Notes under the pieces: model-generated | Told to the model about the DNA's origin: nothing | Database searches by the model: none | Seen by the model: the letters and a program-made list of their open reading frames with translations, nothing else | Part shown: positions 26,316 through 34,797 of the stretch, one piece after another | Position numbering within the stretch: position 1 is the first letter of the stretch | Layout: each line of letters opens with the position of its first letter | Source of the DNA: Comamonadaceae bacterium | GTDB lineage: Bacteria; Pseudomonadota; Gammaproteobacteria; Burkholderiales; Burkholderiaceae_C | Direction of reading: 5' to 3' | DNA length: 64,000 nucleotides | Assembly: GCA_027488115.1 (NCBI GenBank) | Contig: JAIYCG010000007.1 | Span: forward strand, 62,001 to 126,000 | Program-made: the position numbers and the translations under genes

Positions 26316-26930
26316 ATGTTCAATAGCTTTCGTTTTTCTGCTTGGTTGAGACTCACTGGCGCCATGGCTGTCGTGATCTCATTGTTGGGGCTGAGTGCGT
26401 GTTCAGAACCTAAGCCTGCATTCAAAGGCGTTGACATCACGGGTGCCGATTACGCCAAAGAATTGAACCTGCCAGATCAAAATGGCCAGGTTCGCATGTT
26501 GAAAGACTTTTCTGGCAAATTGGTGGTGGTGTTTTTTGGTTACACCCAATGTCCCGATGTGTGCCCTACCACCATGCAAGAACTGGCAGAAGTAAAGCGC
26601 ATGTTGGGACCTGATGGCGACAAACTGCAAGCCGTGTTTGTCACGGTCGATCCTGAACGCGACACCACTGAGCTGTTGAAGGCGTATGTCGAGAACTTTG
26701 ACGCCAGCTTCGTAGCCTTAAGGCCCACGCAAGAGCAACTGCCAGCCATTGCCAAAGAATTCAAAATTTATTTCAAGCGGGTGGAGGGTAAAACGCCTAC
26801 CAGCTACACCATGGACCACTCTGCAGGCAGCTACACCTTCGATACGCAGGGCAGGGTGCGTTTGTTCAGTCGTTACGGCATGGGTGCGCAGGCCCTTGCC
26901 GATGATTTCAAGTTGTTGCTTAAAAAATAA
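26316..26930 (+). CDS. SCO1/SenC copper metallochaperone lipoprotein
   Basis: 204 residues from the ATG 17 bp after ctaB. The signal peptide ends in a lipobox LSAC, so the protein is membrane-attached. The copper motif FGYTQCPDVCPTTM supplies the CxxxC pair and YTMDHSAGSY the conserved His. VTVDPERDT is also typical. Sco proteins load copper into the CuA centre of subunit II. Convergent with rpoH, 6 bp apart, with no terminator visible. Confidence 0.94.
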   Translation: MFNSFRFSAWLRLTGAMAVVISLLGLSACSEPKPAFKGVDITGADYAKELNLPDQNGQVRMLKDFSGKLVVVFFGYTQCPDVCPTTMQELAEVKRMLGPDGDKLQAVFVTVDPERDTTELLKAYVENFDASFVALRPTQEQLPAIAKEFKIYFKRVEGKTPTSYTMDHSAGSYTFDTQGRVRLFSRYGMGAQALADDFKLLLKK

Positions 26931-26936
26931 GTGAAC

Positions 26937-27881
26937 TTACGCTTCTGCGTATTCCAACAAGGCCGCTTTCATCTTCTTCATGGCCGCCACTTCAATTTGG
27001 CGAATGCGCTCTGCGCTGACGCCAAACTCATCGGCCAAGTCGTGCAGGGTTAAGCCGCCAGAGCCATCGTCATTCACCTTGAGCCAACGCTCTTCCACAA
27101 TTCTGCGGCTGCGTTCGTCAAGCGATGCCAATGCCGTGGCAATGCCATCGCTGGCCATCACGTCTCGCTGGTGCGCCTCAATCATGGCAGTAGGTTCGTG
27201 GTGCGCATCGGCCAGGTAGGCGATGGGGCCATAGGCTACTTCGCCGTCGTCTGAGGGAGCGGGATCAAGCAGCACATCGCCGCCTGACATGCGCGTTTCC
27301 ATTTCCATCACTTCTTCACGTTTGACATTGAGGTCTTTGGCCATGCTGTCAATTTGCGCGGAGGTGAGGGTGTCGCGGTGCGTGCCTGTGGCTTCGTCGG
27401 CCTCAGCTTTGAGGCCTTGCTTCATGGAACGCAAGTTGAAAAACAATTTGCGTTGGGCCTTGGTGGTGGCCACCTTGACCATGCGCCAGTTCTTCAAGAT
27501 GTACTCGTGAATTTCGGCCTTGATCCAGTGCATGGCGTAGCTGACCAAGCGCACGCCTTGATCGGGGTCGAAGCGTTTGACGGCTTTCATCAAGCCGATG
27601 TTGCCTTCTTGAATGAGGTCGGCATGGGGCAGGCCATAGCCCAAGTACTGGCGGGCCACAGAGACCACCACACGCAAGTGCGAGAGCACCAGCTTTCCAG
27701 CGGCTTCTAAATCGTTTTCGTTTTTGAGTTTGCGTGCAAACTCTTGCTCTTGCTCGGGGGTGAGCATGGGCATGCGGTTGACTGCAGAGATGTACGCATC
27801 GAGGTGACCCAACGAAGGCACGACGGCCCATGGATTTTTCAGGGCGAGTGCAGTGTCGAGGGATCCAGCTAGGTTTGTCAT
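26937..27881 (-). CDS. rpoH: Heat-shock sigma factor RpoH (sigma-32)
   Basis: 314 residues from the ATG at 27881, which has AAAGGAG eight bases upstream; an in-frame ATG at 27899 lacks such a site. Region 2 reads LRVVVSVARQYLGYGLPHADLIQEGNIGLMKAVKRFDP, the RpoH box QRKLFFNLR follows, and region 4 has LHDLADEFGVSAERIRQIE. It directs RNA polymerase to heat-shock promoters. A perfect CIRCE operator 31 bp upstream suggests HrcA repression. Confidence 0.96.
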   Translation of the reverse strand: MTNLAGSLDTALALKNPWAVVPSLGHLDAYISAVNRMPMLTPEQEQEFARKLKNENDLEAAGKLVLSHLRVVVSVARQYLGYGLPHADLIQEGNIGLMKAVKRFDPDQGVRLVSYAMHWIKAEIHEYILKNWRMVKVATTKAQRKLFFNLRSMKQGLKAEADEATGTHRDTLTSAQIDSMAKDLNVKREEVMEMETRMSGGDVLLDPAPSDDGEVAYGPIAYLADAHHEPTAMIEAHQRDVMASDGIATALASLDERSRRIVEERWLKVNDDGSGGLTLHDLADEFGVSAERIRQIEVAAMKKMKAALLEYAEA

Positions 27882-27912
27882 ACCAGAACTCCTTTCCATA
27901 ATGGATCGGATT

Positions 27913-27939
27913 TTAGCACTCTCTTTGGTAGAGTGCTAA
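27913..27939. promoter_or_regulatory. CIRCE operator (HrcA site) of rpoH
   Basis: TTAGCACTC, nine bases, GAGTGCTAA: an exact match to the CIRCE inverted repeat. It lies between the AT-rich promoter (minus-strand TATAAA at 27946-27941) and the rpoH start. HrcA binding here would block transcription start or elongation, tying sigma-32 level to the HrcA/GroE feedback loop. Confidence 0.93.
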
Positions 27940-27960
27940 ATTTATAAGTTATTGATATTG

Positions 27961-27974
27961 TTGATATTTATCAA
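27961..27974 (-). promoter_or_regulatory. Perfect FNR-type half-site pair near rpoH promoter
   Basis: TTGAT-ATTT-ATCAA fits the FNR-family consensus fully and lies about 30 bp upstream of the likely rpoH promoter, overlapping the kdgK stop codon. The surrounding DNA is AT-rich, so chance is a real possibility. Confidence 0.35.
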
Positions 27975-28924
27975 TAAACCTGACGAGAAATGAGGTCTTC
28001 CATGGCTTCTGATGGAATTAAGGCCCCTCGGTGTTGAATGACCCTGGCTGCTAAGGCATTGCCAAATTCCGCGGCCAATGAGGTGTTCACACCTAGAAGT
28101 CGTCGACTCAAATAGCCCGCAGCAAAAGAATCTCCCGCTGCTGTGGTGTCAATCACGCGCTCAACTTTTTCGGTTGCAATGCTTTGCCAAGGCGCGTCAG
28201 AATCTTCACGCACCAAGGTGCTGTCAGAGCCTCGCTTGATGATCACTTCCGTAATGTTCAAGGACTGCGCATGTGTCAGCGCCTCCTTAAGTGAGACGGA
28301 TCCAAGCACGGCTTGGTGATCGTCTAAGGTGATCATGGCGGTGTTGCATACGGCAAATGCTTGGGCGTAAACCGCTTGAGCGACTAGTTGATTCGGCCAA
28401 AGCTTAGGCCTGAAATTGTTGTCGAACACTACACGGCAGCCATTTGCTTTTGCACGTCCGAGCATATCGAAGAGTCTTGTGCGAGAGGGGTCGTCCAGAA
28501 TGGCCAACGAGATGCCGCTGAAGTAGATGCAATCGTATTGGTGGACTGATTTTTCCAGGGCAGTTTCTACAGACTGAAAATAGGCGCGCGCTGCGCTGTT
28601 TTCTCGCCAGAAATGAAAGCGGCGCTCGCCCTTGTCGTCTGTTTCAATCAAATACATGCCAGGCAATTTGCCTTCAATGGTTTGAATGGCATTCAGGTTG
28701 AGACCCAAAGATGTCCATGCTTGTTTGAGTTGTTGGCTCAGCGCATCTACACCCAATCCCGTGGCATAGCTCACCTCAATCGCTTCACGCGTGGCGCAGC
28801 GACGCAAATAAACCGAGGTGTTGAAGGTGTCGCCACCATAAGACAAAACGCTAGGCCCAAATCCATTGGCTTGGACTTCCAACATGCATTCGCCTATTGC
28901 GATAAATTGAATGGGGTGATTCAC
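27971..28924 (-). CDS. kdgK: 2-keto-3-deoxygluconate kinase (PfkB family)
   Basis: 317 residues. PfkB signatures: GECMLEV and LSYGGDTFNTSVYLRR at the N-terminus, RRFHFWRENSAAR for substrate binding, FDNNFRPKLW, and DTTAAGDSFAAGYL with the catalytic Asp near the C-terminus. These details match KdgK, which phosphorylates 2-keto-3-deoxygluconate before aldol cleavage. It follows udh by 16 bp. This differs from the oxidative aldarate route implied by udh, gudD and garD. Confidence 0.88.
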   Translation of the reverse strand: MNHPIQFIAIGECMLEVQANGFGPSVLSYGGDTFNTSVYLRRCATREAIEVSYATGLGVDALSQQLKQAWTSLGLNLNAIQTIEGKLPGMYLIETDDKGERRFHFWRENSAARAYFQSVETALEKSVHQYDCIYFSGISLAILDDPSRTRLFDMLGRAKANGCRVVFDNNFRPKLWPNQLVAQAVYAQAFAVCNTAMITLDDHQAVLGSVSLKEALTHAQSLNITEVIIKRGSDSTLVREDSDAPWQSIATEKVERVIDTTAAGDSFAAGYLSRRLLGVNTSLAAEFGNALAARVIQHRGALIPSEAMEDLISRQVY

Positions 28925-28940
28925 ACAATGCGCTTAGCGT

Positions 28941-29765
28941 TTATTCACCATGCGACGCCATTTTGACAAATGCGCCACCTTGGTAAAGCGCGGCTTTGTC
29001 GTGTCGGTCAATGAGGGGTTGCCGCGCTTCGACTTCATGTCGAAAAATATCCGATGAATCGATTGGACGATAGCCAATGTGTTTGGCATGCGTGTTGTCC
29101 CACCATGAGGTTCGGTTGTCTGACATACCAAAGATGATGGTGTGGCCCACGATGGGGGCGATGAGGGCCGAGACCACCAAACGTTCTAAATCGTCAAAGC
29201 TGATCCATGTGGACAACATGCGTCTGTCTTTGGGCGCGGGCAGTGCAGAACCAATGCGAATGCTGACGGTTTCAATGCCCCAACGTGCCCAATACATTTC
29301 GGCCAAGTCTTCACCAAAGGCTTTCGACAAGCCATAAAAGCCGTCTGGCTTGGCGGGCATCTGGGTATCAATGACCTCATCTTGTCGATAAAAACCGGTG
29401 ACGTGATTGGAGCTGGCAAAGACAATTCTCTTGGTGCCTTGAAGCCGAGCTGCTTCATACAAATTCACCATGCCAATGATGTTGCTGGCTAAGATGGGTG
29501 CCCAAGCTTGTTCGGTTGAAATGCCGCCTAAGTGCACCACAGCATCAACACCCTTGAGCAAGGATTGCATCGCAGATGCATTGCTTAAATCTGCTGTTTG
29601 AATTTCTTCGCCAGAAGCGGCCGTACCTAAATCGAGTTGATCACTGACTCGAAGCACATCACAGTAAGCTTTAAGGCGTGGGCGTAACACATGACCCAGT
29701 TGTCCTGCGGCACCAGTGAGTAAAAGTTTTGGAAATACGATGGGAGACACTTTGGGGTTGAGCAT
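28941..29765 (-). CDS. udh: Uronate dehydrogenase
   Basis: 274 residues, extended SDR fold. The NAD motif is TGAAGQLG; VHLGGIS, FASSNHVTGFY and the YGLSK (Tyr/Lys) catalytic pair follow, then IRIGSALPAPKDRRMLSTW and DNRTSWWDN, both typical of Udh. It oxidises galacturonate or glucuronate to the aldarolactone with NAD. Second gene in the run gudD-udh-kdgK; 24 bp after gudD. Confidence 0.88.
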   Translation of the reverse strand: MLNPKVSPIVFPKLLLTGAAGQLGHVLRPRLKAYCDVLRVSDQLDLGTAASGEEIQTADLSNASAMQSLLKGVDAVVHLGGISTEQAWAPILASNIIGMVNLYEAARLQGTKRIVFASSNHVTGFYRQDEVIDTQMPAKPDGFYGLSKAFGEDLAEMYWARWGIETVSIRIGSALPAPKDRRMLSTWISFDDLERLVVSALIAPIVGHTIIFGMSDNRTSWWDNTHAKHIGYRPIDSSDIFRHEVEARQPLIDRHDKAALYQGGAFVKMASHGE

Positions 29766-29789
29766 GCATGCTTCCTAGAAATGAGTCGC

Positions 29790-31127
29790 TTATCTGACCA
29801 TCGCTGGCATTTTCGGGTTGAAAGTCCAGCCGGGGATCAGGTATTGCATGGCCATGGCATCGTTGCGTGCGCCCAAGCCGTGCTGCAAGTAAAGTTGATG
29901 TGCCGCTTCTACGGCATCCATGTTGAGCTTAACGCCCAAACCAGCTTGGGTGGGTACCTCAATCATGCCCCCTTTAATTTGCAGCGGTTCTTGCGTGAGG
30001 TACTGGCCATCTTGCCAAATCCAGTGCGTGTCAATGGCGGTCACTTTGCCCGGTGCGGCTGCCGCACAGTGCGTGAACATGGCCAATGACACATCGAAGT
30101 GGTTGTTGGAGTGTGAGCCCCAAGTGAGGTCATGCATTTGGCACAATTGCGCCACACGCACTGAGCCTTGGAGGGTCCAGAAGTGAGGGTCGGCCAAGGG
30201 AATGTCGACCGACTGCAATTGAATGCTGTGCGCCATCTCACGCCAGTCTGTAGCAACCATGTTGGTCGCAGTGGGCAAGCCCGTAGCGCGTTTGAATTCG
30301 GCCATCACTTCGCGGCCTGAGAACACACCTTCTGCGCCGCAAGGGTCTTCTGCATAAGCCATGGTGTTGCGGTGATCGCGCAGCAAACGGATGGCGTCTT
30401 TGAGCAGCCAACCGCCATTTGGATCGAGCGTGATGCGCGCTTCGGGAAAGGTTTCATGCAAGGCCACAATGGCTTCGATTTCTTCTTCAGCGCGAAGGGC
30501 GCCGCCTTTGAGTTTGAAGTCTTGGAAACCATAGCGGTCCTGTGCGGCTTGCGCTAAACACACAATGGCTTCGGGGGTGAGCGCCGTTTCATGGCGCAGA
30601 CGTTGCCAGTCGTTGTTGGCGTTGGGTTCGCTGTTGTAAGGCAGATCTGTTTTGAGACGATCGGCAATGTAGAACAAATAACCCAAGACTTGGACTTGTG
30701 AGCGTTGTTGGCCTTCACCCAAAAGCGCTGCAACTGGCACGCCTAAATGCTGACCTAACAGATCGAGCAAGGCGCTTTCGATGGCTGTCACTGCATGAAT
30801 GGCTACGCGCAAGTCAAAGGTCTGGTTGCCACGACCGCCCGCATCGCGATCGGCAAATTTTTGTTGCAAGCTGCTGAGCAAGTTCTTGGCGTTGCCAATG
30901 CTTTGGCCCTCTACCCAAGGGCGCGCGTCTTCAAGGGTCTTGCGAATCTTTTCACCGCCAGGCACTTCGCCAATGCCGGTGTTGCCGCTAGAGTCGGTCA
31001 GGATCAGGATATTGCGGGTGAAGAAGGGGCCATGCGCACCGCTCAGGTTCAGCAGCATGCTGTCTCTTCCTGCAACAGGAATGACTTGAAGTTTCACAAC
31101 GGCAGGGGCTTGGTGTTGGGCGGTCAT
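29790..31127 (-). CDS. gudD: Glucarate dehydratase
   Basis: 445 residues, enolase superfamily. The sequence shows [24 protein letters not shown], the KLKGG catalytic Lys region, LDPNGGW and YAEDPCG for metal ligands, and [11 protein letters not shown] with the C-terminal catalytic His. It removes water from glucarate to give 5-keto-4-deoxyglucarate. First gene of the minus-strand operon and divergent from garD over 59 bp that must contain both promoters. Confidence 0.93.
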   Translation of the reverse strand: MTAQHQAPAVVKLQVIPVAGRDSMLLNLSGAHGPFFTRNILILTDSSGNTGIGEVPGGEKIRKTLEDARPWVEGQSIGNAKNLLSSLQQKFADRDAGGRGNQTFDLRVAIHAVTAIESALLDLLGQHLGVPVAALLGEGQQRSQVQVLGYLFYIADRLKTDLPYNSEPNANNDWQRLRHETALTPEAIVCLAQAAQDRYGFQDFKLKGGALRAEEEIEAIVALHETFPEARITLDPNGGWLLKDAIRLLRDHRNTMAYAEDPCGAEGVFSGREVMAEFKRATGLPTATNMVATDWREMAHSIQLQSVDIPLADPHFWTLQGSVRVAQLCQMHDLTWGSHSNNHFDVSLAMFTHCAAAAPGKVTAIDTHWIWQDGQYLTQEPLQIKGGMIEVPTQAGLGVKLNMDAVEAAHQLYLQHGLGARNDAMAMQYLIPGWTFNPKMPAMVR

Positions 31128-31186
31128 AGGGTTTGTTCGGATGAGCTTGTGTCATTCTATGAGGGCGACAAGATATCATTGATCTC

Positions 31187-32764
31187 GTGAACCCTGACAT
31201 CCATCCTAGCATCGTGATGCACCCTGCAGACAACGTGGCCATTGTGGTGACGGCAGGTGGCTTGAAAGCGGGCGACCGTGTGCAAGCTGGTCAGACCTCC
31301 ATCCATCTTGTGCTGTTGAATGCGGTGCCACAAGGTCACAAAATTGCCTTGAACCACATTGCAGCTGGCCAAGCTGTGCTACGTTACAACGTCAATGTAG
31401 GCATCGCCAAAGTCGATATTCCTGCTGGCAGCTGGGTGCATGAGCGCTTGCTCGATGTGCCTGCTGCAAGAGATTTTCAAAATTTACCGATGGCCACTGC
31501 CCCACAAACTGCCATTGAGCCGCTAACGGGTTACACCTTTCAAGGCTATCGCAATGCCGATGGCTCTGTGGGCACACGCAATATCTTGGCCGTCACCACC
31601 ACGGTGCAGTGTGTGGCAGGTGTGGTGTCTTTAGCAGTGCAAAAAATCAAAGAAGAGTTGTTGCCCTTGTACCCCAACGTAGACGACGTGCTGGGCATTG
31701 AGCACACCTACGGTTGCGGTGTGGCCATCGATGCGCCCGATGCCATCATTCCCATTCGCACCTTGCGCAACATCAGCCTCAACCCCAATTTTGGCAATGA
31801 AGTGTTTGTGATCAGCTTGGGGTGTGAAAAATTACCACCGCAGCGCTTGCTGCCGCCAGGTAGTTTTCCGTTGGTCGATGAGCGCACAGCAACCGATGGA
31901 CCCGATACCATTTGCCTTCAAGACGATCAGCACGTAGGCTTCATGTCCATGTTGCAACACATCACAGAGGGGGCCAGACCACATCTTGAGCGCCTCAATG
32001 CCCGTCGCCGGGAAACCGTACCGGCAAGCGAACTGGTGGTGGGCGTTCAATGCGGTGGCAGTGACGCATTTTCAGGCGTCACCGCCAATCCCATCGTTGG
32101 CTTTGCAGCCGATTTGTTGGTGCGAGCAGGTGCCACCATCATGTTCAGTGAGAACACTGAAGTGCGCGATGCTGTTGAGCAACTCACACATCGGGCAAGT
32201 AACCCTGAAGTCGCACAAAGCATTGTGCGTGAACTCGATTGGTACGATCGCTATTTAGAACGCGGCCAAGCCGATCGAAGCGCCAACACCACGCCCGGCA
32301 ACAAAGCCGGTGGCTTGTCCAACATTGTTGAAAAAGCGATGGGCTCAATTGTGAAGAGCGGCACATTGCCCATTCAGCATGTATTGTCACCGGGCGAAAA
32401 ACTCAAATCCACCCAAAAAGGCTTGGTCTTTGCGGCCACGCCCGCCAGTGATTTCATTTGCGGCACATTGCAATTGGCTGCAGGTATGAACGTGCACGTC
32501 TTTACGACGGGACGGGGAACTCCCTATGGCTTACAAGCGTGTCCTGTCCTTAAAGTGGCAACACGCACAGACTTGGCCAAGCGTTGGCACGACTTGATGG
32601 ACTTGAACGCTGGTCGCGTGGCCGATGGCGACATCAGCATTGAAGAAGGTGGCTGGGAGTTGTTCAAACTGCTATTGGATGTGGCCAGTGGCCGCAAGAC
32701 ATGGGCCGAGCATTGGAAGTTGCACAACGCATTGGTGCTGTTCAATCCAGCGCCCATCACTTAA
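31187..32764 (+). CDS. garD: Galactarate dehydratase (UxaA/GarD family)
   Basis: 525 residues from a GTG start; an in-frame ATG ten codons later (31217 region) is the alternative. An N-terminal SAF-like part ([19 protein letters not shown]) is followed by the large UxaA/GarD domain with [50 protein letters not shown] and [10 protein letters not shown]. It makes 5-keto-4-deoxyglucarate from galactarate, an iron-dependent reaction. Followed 20 bp later by a Bug protein on the same transcript. Confidence 0.92.
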   Translation: MNPDIHPSIVMHPADNVAIVVTAGGLKAGDRVQAGQTSIHLVLLNAVPQGHKIALNHIAAGQAVLRYNVNVGIAKVDIPAGSWVHERLLDVPAARDFQNLPMATAPQTAIEPLTGYTFQGYRNADGSVGTRNILAVTTTVQCVAGVVSLAVQKIKEELLPLYPNVDDVLGIEHTYGCGVAIDAPDAIIPIRTLRNISLNPNFGNEVFVISLGCEKLPPQRLLPPGSFPLVDERTATDGPDTICLQDDQHVGFMSMLQHITEGARPHLERLNARRRETVPASELVVGVQCGGSDAFSGVTANPIVGFAADLLVRAGATIMFSENTEVRDAVEQLTHRASNPEVAQSIVRELDWYDRYLERGQADRSANTTPGNKAGGLSNIVEKAMGSIVKSGTLPIQHVLSPGEKLKSTQKGLVFAATPASDFICGTLQLAAGMNVHVFTTGRGTPYGLQACPVLKVATRTDLAKRWHDLMDLNAGRVADGDISIEEGGWELFKLLLDVASGRKTWAEHWKLHNALVLFNPAPIT

Positions 32765-32784
32765 CAATCAATCAGGAGACAATC

Positions 32785-33780
32785 ATGAAATCACGCCGTC
32801 AATTTTTAACAACATCCGTGGCCTTTGCTGCTGGTTTGATCGCACCTGCAGCCTTTAGCCAAGCTGCACCTTGGCCGTCCAAACCCATCAATTACTTGGT
32901 GGCATTTCCTGCTGGCGGTACAACAGATATTTTGGCACGCTTGATTTCACAAAAACTAGGTACTGCATTGGGTACAACCCTGGTCATTGAGAACAAAGGT
33001 GGCGCTGGCGGTAGCGTGGGTTCAGAGGTGGCGGCTCGCGCGCCTGCAGACGGTTACCACTTGCTGGGTGGCACCATCAGCTCGCACGCCATCAATGTCA
33101 GCCTGTATCCCAAGCTAGGTTATGACCCAGTCAAATCATTCACACCTGTCTACATGTATGGCACCAACCCCGTTGTGTTGGTGGTGGCCGCCAACAGCCC
33201 CTATAAAACCTTGCGCGATTTGTTAACAGCTGCCAAAGCCAACCCAGGAAAGTTGTCAGGGGCATCTGCTGGTAACGGCACTTCGCAACATTTGGCCCAA
33301 GAACTATTGGCCTTTAAAGGTGATGTGAAGTTCACCCACATTCCCTACAAAGGCAGTGCACCTGCCATTCAAGACGTGATGAGCGGTCAAGTTGACTTCA
33401 TGTTTGACACCACAGTGGTCGCTGGCCCCCATATTCAAAGCGGCAAGCTTCGAGCGCTTGCAGTCACTTCGGCAAAACGTTTGACCGATTCATTGACCGA
33501 TGTGCCAACCGTCGCAGAATCTGGATGGCCAGGCACACAGGGGTTCGAGGTGGTATCTTGGCAAGCGCTTTTTGCCCCAGCTGGCACGCCCAAACCGATC
33601 GTCGATAAATTGCATGCCGAGATTCTGAAAATCATCCAAACACCCGACATGCAAGATCGCATTAAAGGACTAGGTATGCAGCCATCCAACATGACGCCTG
33701 ACCAAGTGCTTAGTTTTCAAAAAGCCGAAATTGAAAAATGGGCACAAGTGATTAAAGCCGCCAACATCAAAATCGACTGA
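32785..33780 (+). CDS. Bug-family periplasmic binding protein (TctC-like)
   Basis: 331 residues with the CAGGAGAC ribosome site. The N-terminus has a twin-arginine motif SRRQFL before the hydrophobic core, so export may be through Tat. The mature part starts WPSKPINYLVAFPAGGTTDILAR, the Bug hallmark, and has NKGGAGGSVGSEVAARAPADGY. Bug proteins bind carboxylic acids for tripartite tricarboxylate transporters. Its place after garD suggests an aldarate or uronate ligand. No TctA/TctB genes adjoin it; a tctBA pair lies 25 kb away. Confidence 0.9.
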   Translation: MKSRRQFLTTSVAFAAGLIAPAAFSQAAPWPSKPINYLVAFPAGGTTDILARLISQKLGTALGTTLVIENKGGAGGSVGSEVAARAPADGYHLLGGTISSHAINVSLYPKLGYDPVKSFTPVYMYGTNPVVLVVAANSPYKTLRDLLTAAKANPGKLSGASAGNGTSQHLAQELLAFKGDVKFTHIPYKGSAPAIQDVMSGQVDFMFDTTVVAGPHIQSGKLRALAVTSAKRLTDSLTDVPTVAESGWPGTQGFEVVSWQALFAPAGTPKPIVDKLHAEILKIIQTPDMQDRIKGLGMQPSNMTPDQVLSFQKAEIEKWAQVIKAANIKID

Positions 33781-33785
33781 GCTAA

Positions 33786-34610
33786 TCAGCTGCTGCGTCC
33801 CACCAGGCTGTAAGCGCTTGTATTGTTTTGTAACCATTGCTCTGACAGTGCTGCGCTTTGTTGTGCAGGATGAAAGTCGGCTTTCTTGTAGGCCTTCCAA
33901 TGGCCAATGTTGCTTCTGAACAAACCATCTTTGCTGAGCAACAACCGGTAGCCGCTCTTCCATGTACTGAGCTTGAACAAGCTGCCATCGCGCCACAGGT
34001 TGTGCATGGTTTGCAACATGACATCGGTGATGAAGGTCACGGTCACATAGTGAAAAATGCGAATGCGCCATTCTTCATTGCCGCCCAGTGCTTTGTAGAC
34101 GTCAAAGGCGGTACAACGGTGCTCGGCTTCTTCAGCGGCATGCCATTGCCACATGGTTCTGAGGCGAGGTTCTGTGCCTTCAAAAATTTCTGGGTGGCTT
34201 AAGAGCCAGTCGGCAAAGATGTCTGTGAAGTGCTCGGTGGCTGCAGTGGCTGCCAATTGCTGACGCACGTTTTGATGCGCATTGGCCTTGATGCGCTTGG
34301 CTGAGCGCTCAGCTATTTTGTTTTGAAAACCTTGCAATTCAATGTGGCCATTGAACAAAGCATGAATGCGCCGGTGGGTGGCCTCTTGGCCAATGAAGCC
34401 TTGAACTTCGGCCGCAAATTTTTCGCGCATGGCAGGGTCCATTTGTTTGGCACCTTCACGCACGGAGTCAATGAAAAATTGCTCACCAACAGGAAAGCTC
34501 ATTGACAGAGCATTGAAGAAGGCGGACTTGAATGCGTCGCCACCACACCAGCGTTGGTCAAAAGGTGTTGTGAGGTCAACCAATAATTTTCTAACTGCAA
34601 GTTCAGACAT
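33786..34610 (-). CDS. Predicted metal-dependent hydrolase (PF10118 type)
   Basis: 274 residues. The pattern of metal ligands looks like a ferritin-like di-iron helix bundle: FIGQEATHRRIH, ATEHFTD, and HAAEEAEHRCTAFDVY. These match the PF10118 'metal-dependent hydrolase' family, whose substrates are unknown. It begins WCGGDAFKSAFFNALSMSFPVGE. No signal peptide. Divergent from the first sulfatase across 187 bp that holds an inverted repeat, so it is probably part of the organosulfate cluster. Confidence 0.8.
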   Translation of the reverse strand: MSELAVRKLLVDLTTPFDQRWCGGDAFKSAFFNALSMSFPVGEQFFIDSVREGAKQMDPAMREKFAAEVQGFIGQEATHRRIHALFNGHIELQGFQNKIAERSAKRIKANAHQNVRQQLAATAATEHFTDIFADWLLSHPEIFEGTEPRLRTMWQWHAAEEAEHRCTAFDVYKALGGNEEWRIRIFHYVTVTFITDVMLQTMHNLWRDGSLFKLSTWKSGYRLLLSKDGLFRSNIGHWKAYKKADFHPAQQSAALSEQWLQNNTSAYSLVGRSS

Positions 34611-34679
34611 GTGGCTCTTTCAGGGGGCACCGAGGGTTTTGGAGGGCTTTTCGGTAAGCGCTTATTTTGCTATATTTTC

Positions 34680-34695
34680 CATACATTGATGTATG
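34680..34695. promoter_or_regulatory. Candidate operator between PF10118 gene and sulfatase 1
   Basis: Inverted repeat CATACAT-TG-ATGTATG, 7-bp arms. Its core TACA-N4-TGTA is shared with the palindrome at 44881-44900 next to the tetR gene, hinting at one regulator for both promoters. Eight fixed bases would occur about once by chance in a window this size. Confidence 0.4.
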
Positions 34696-34797
34696 TATCT
34701 ATGACATCCCTGTATTTAAAGGGTTTTTCTCTGATTTAGAGCAATGTCGTGAAGACTTCACATTCATGACAATGAAACCCACCTTTTTGGGCTATGC

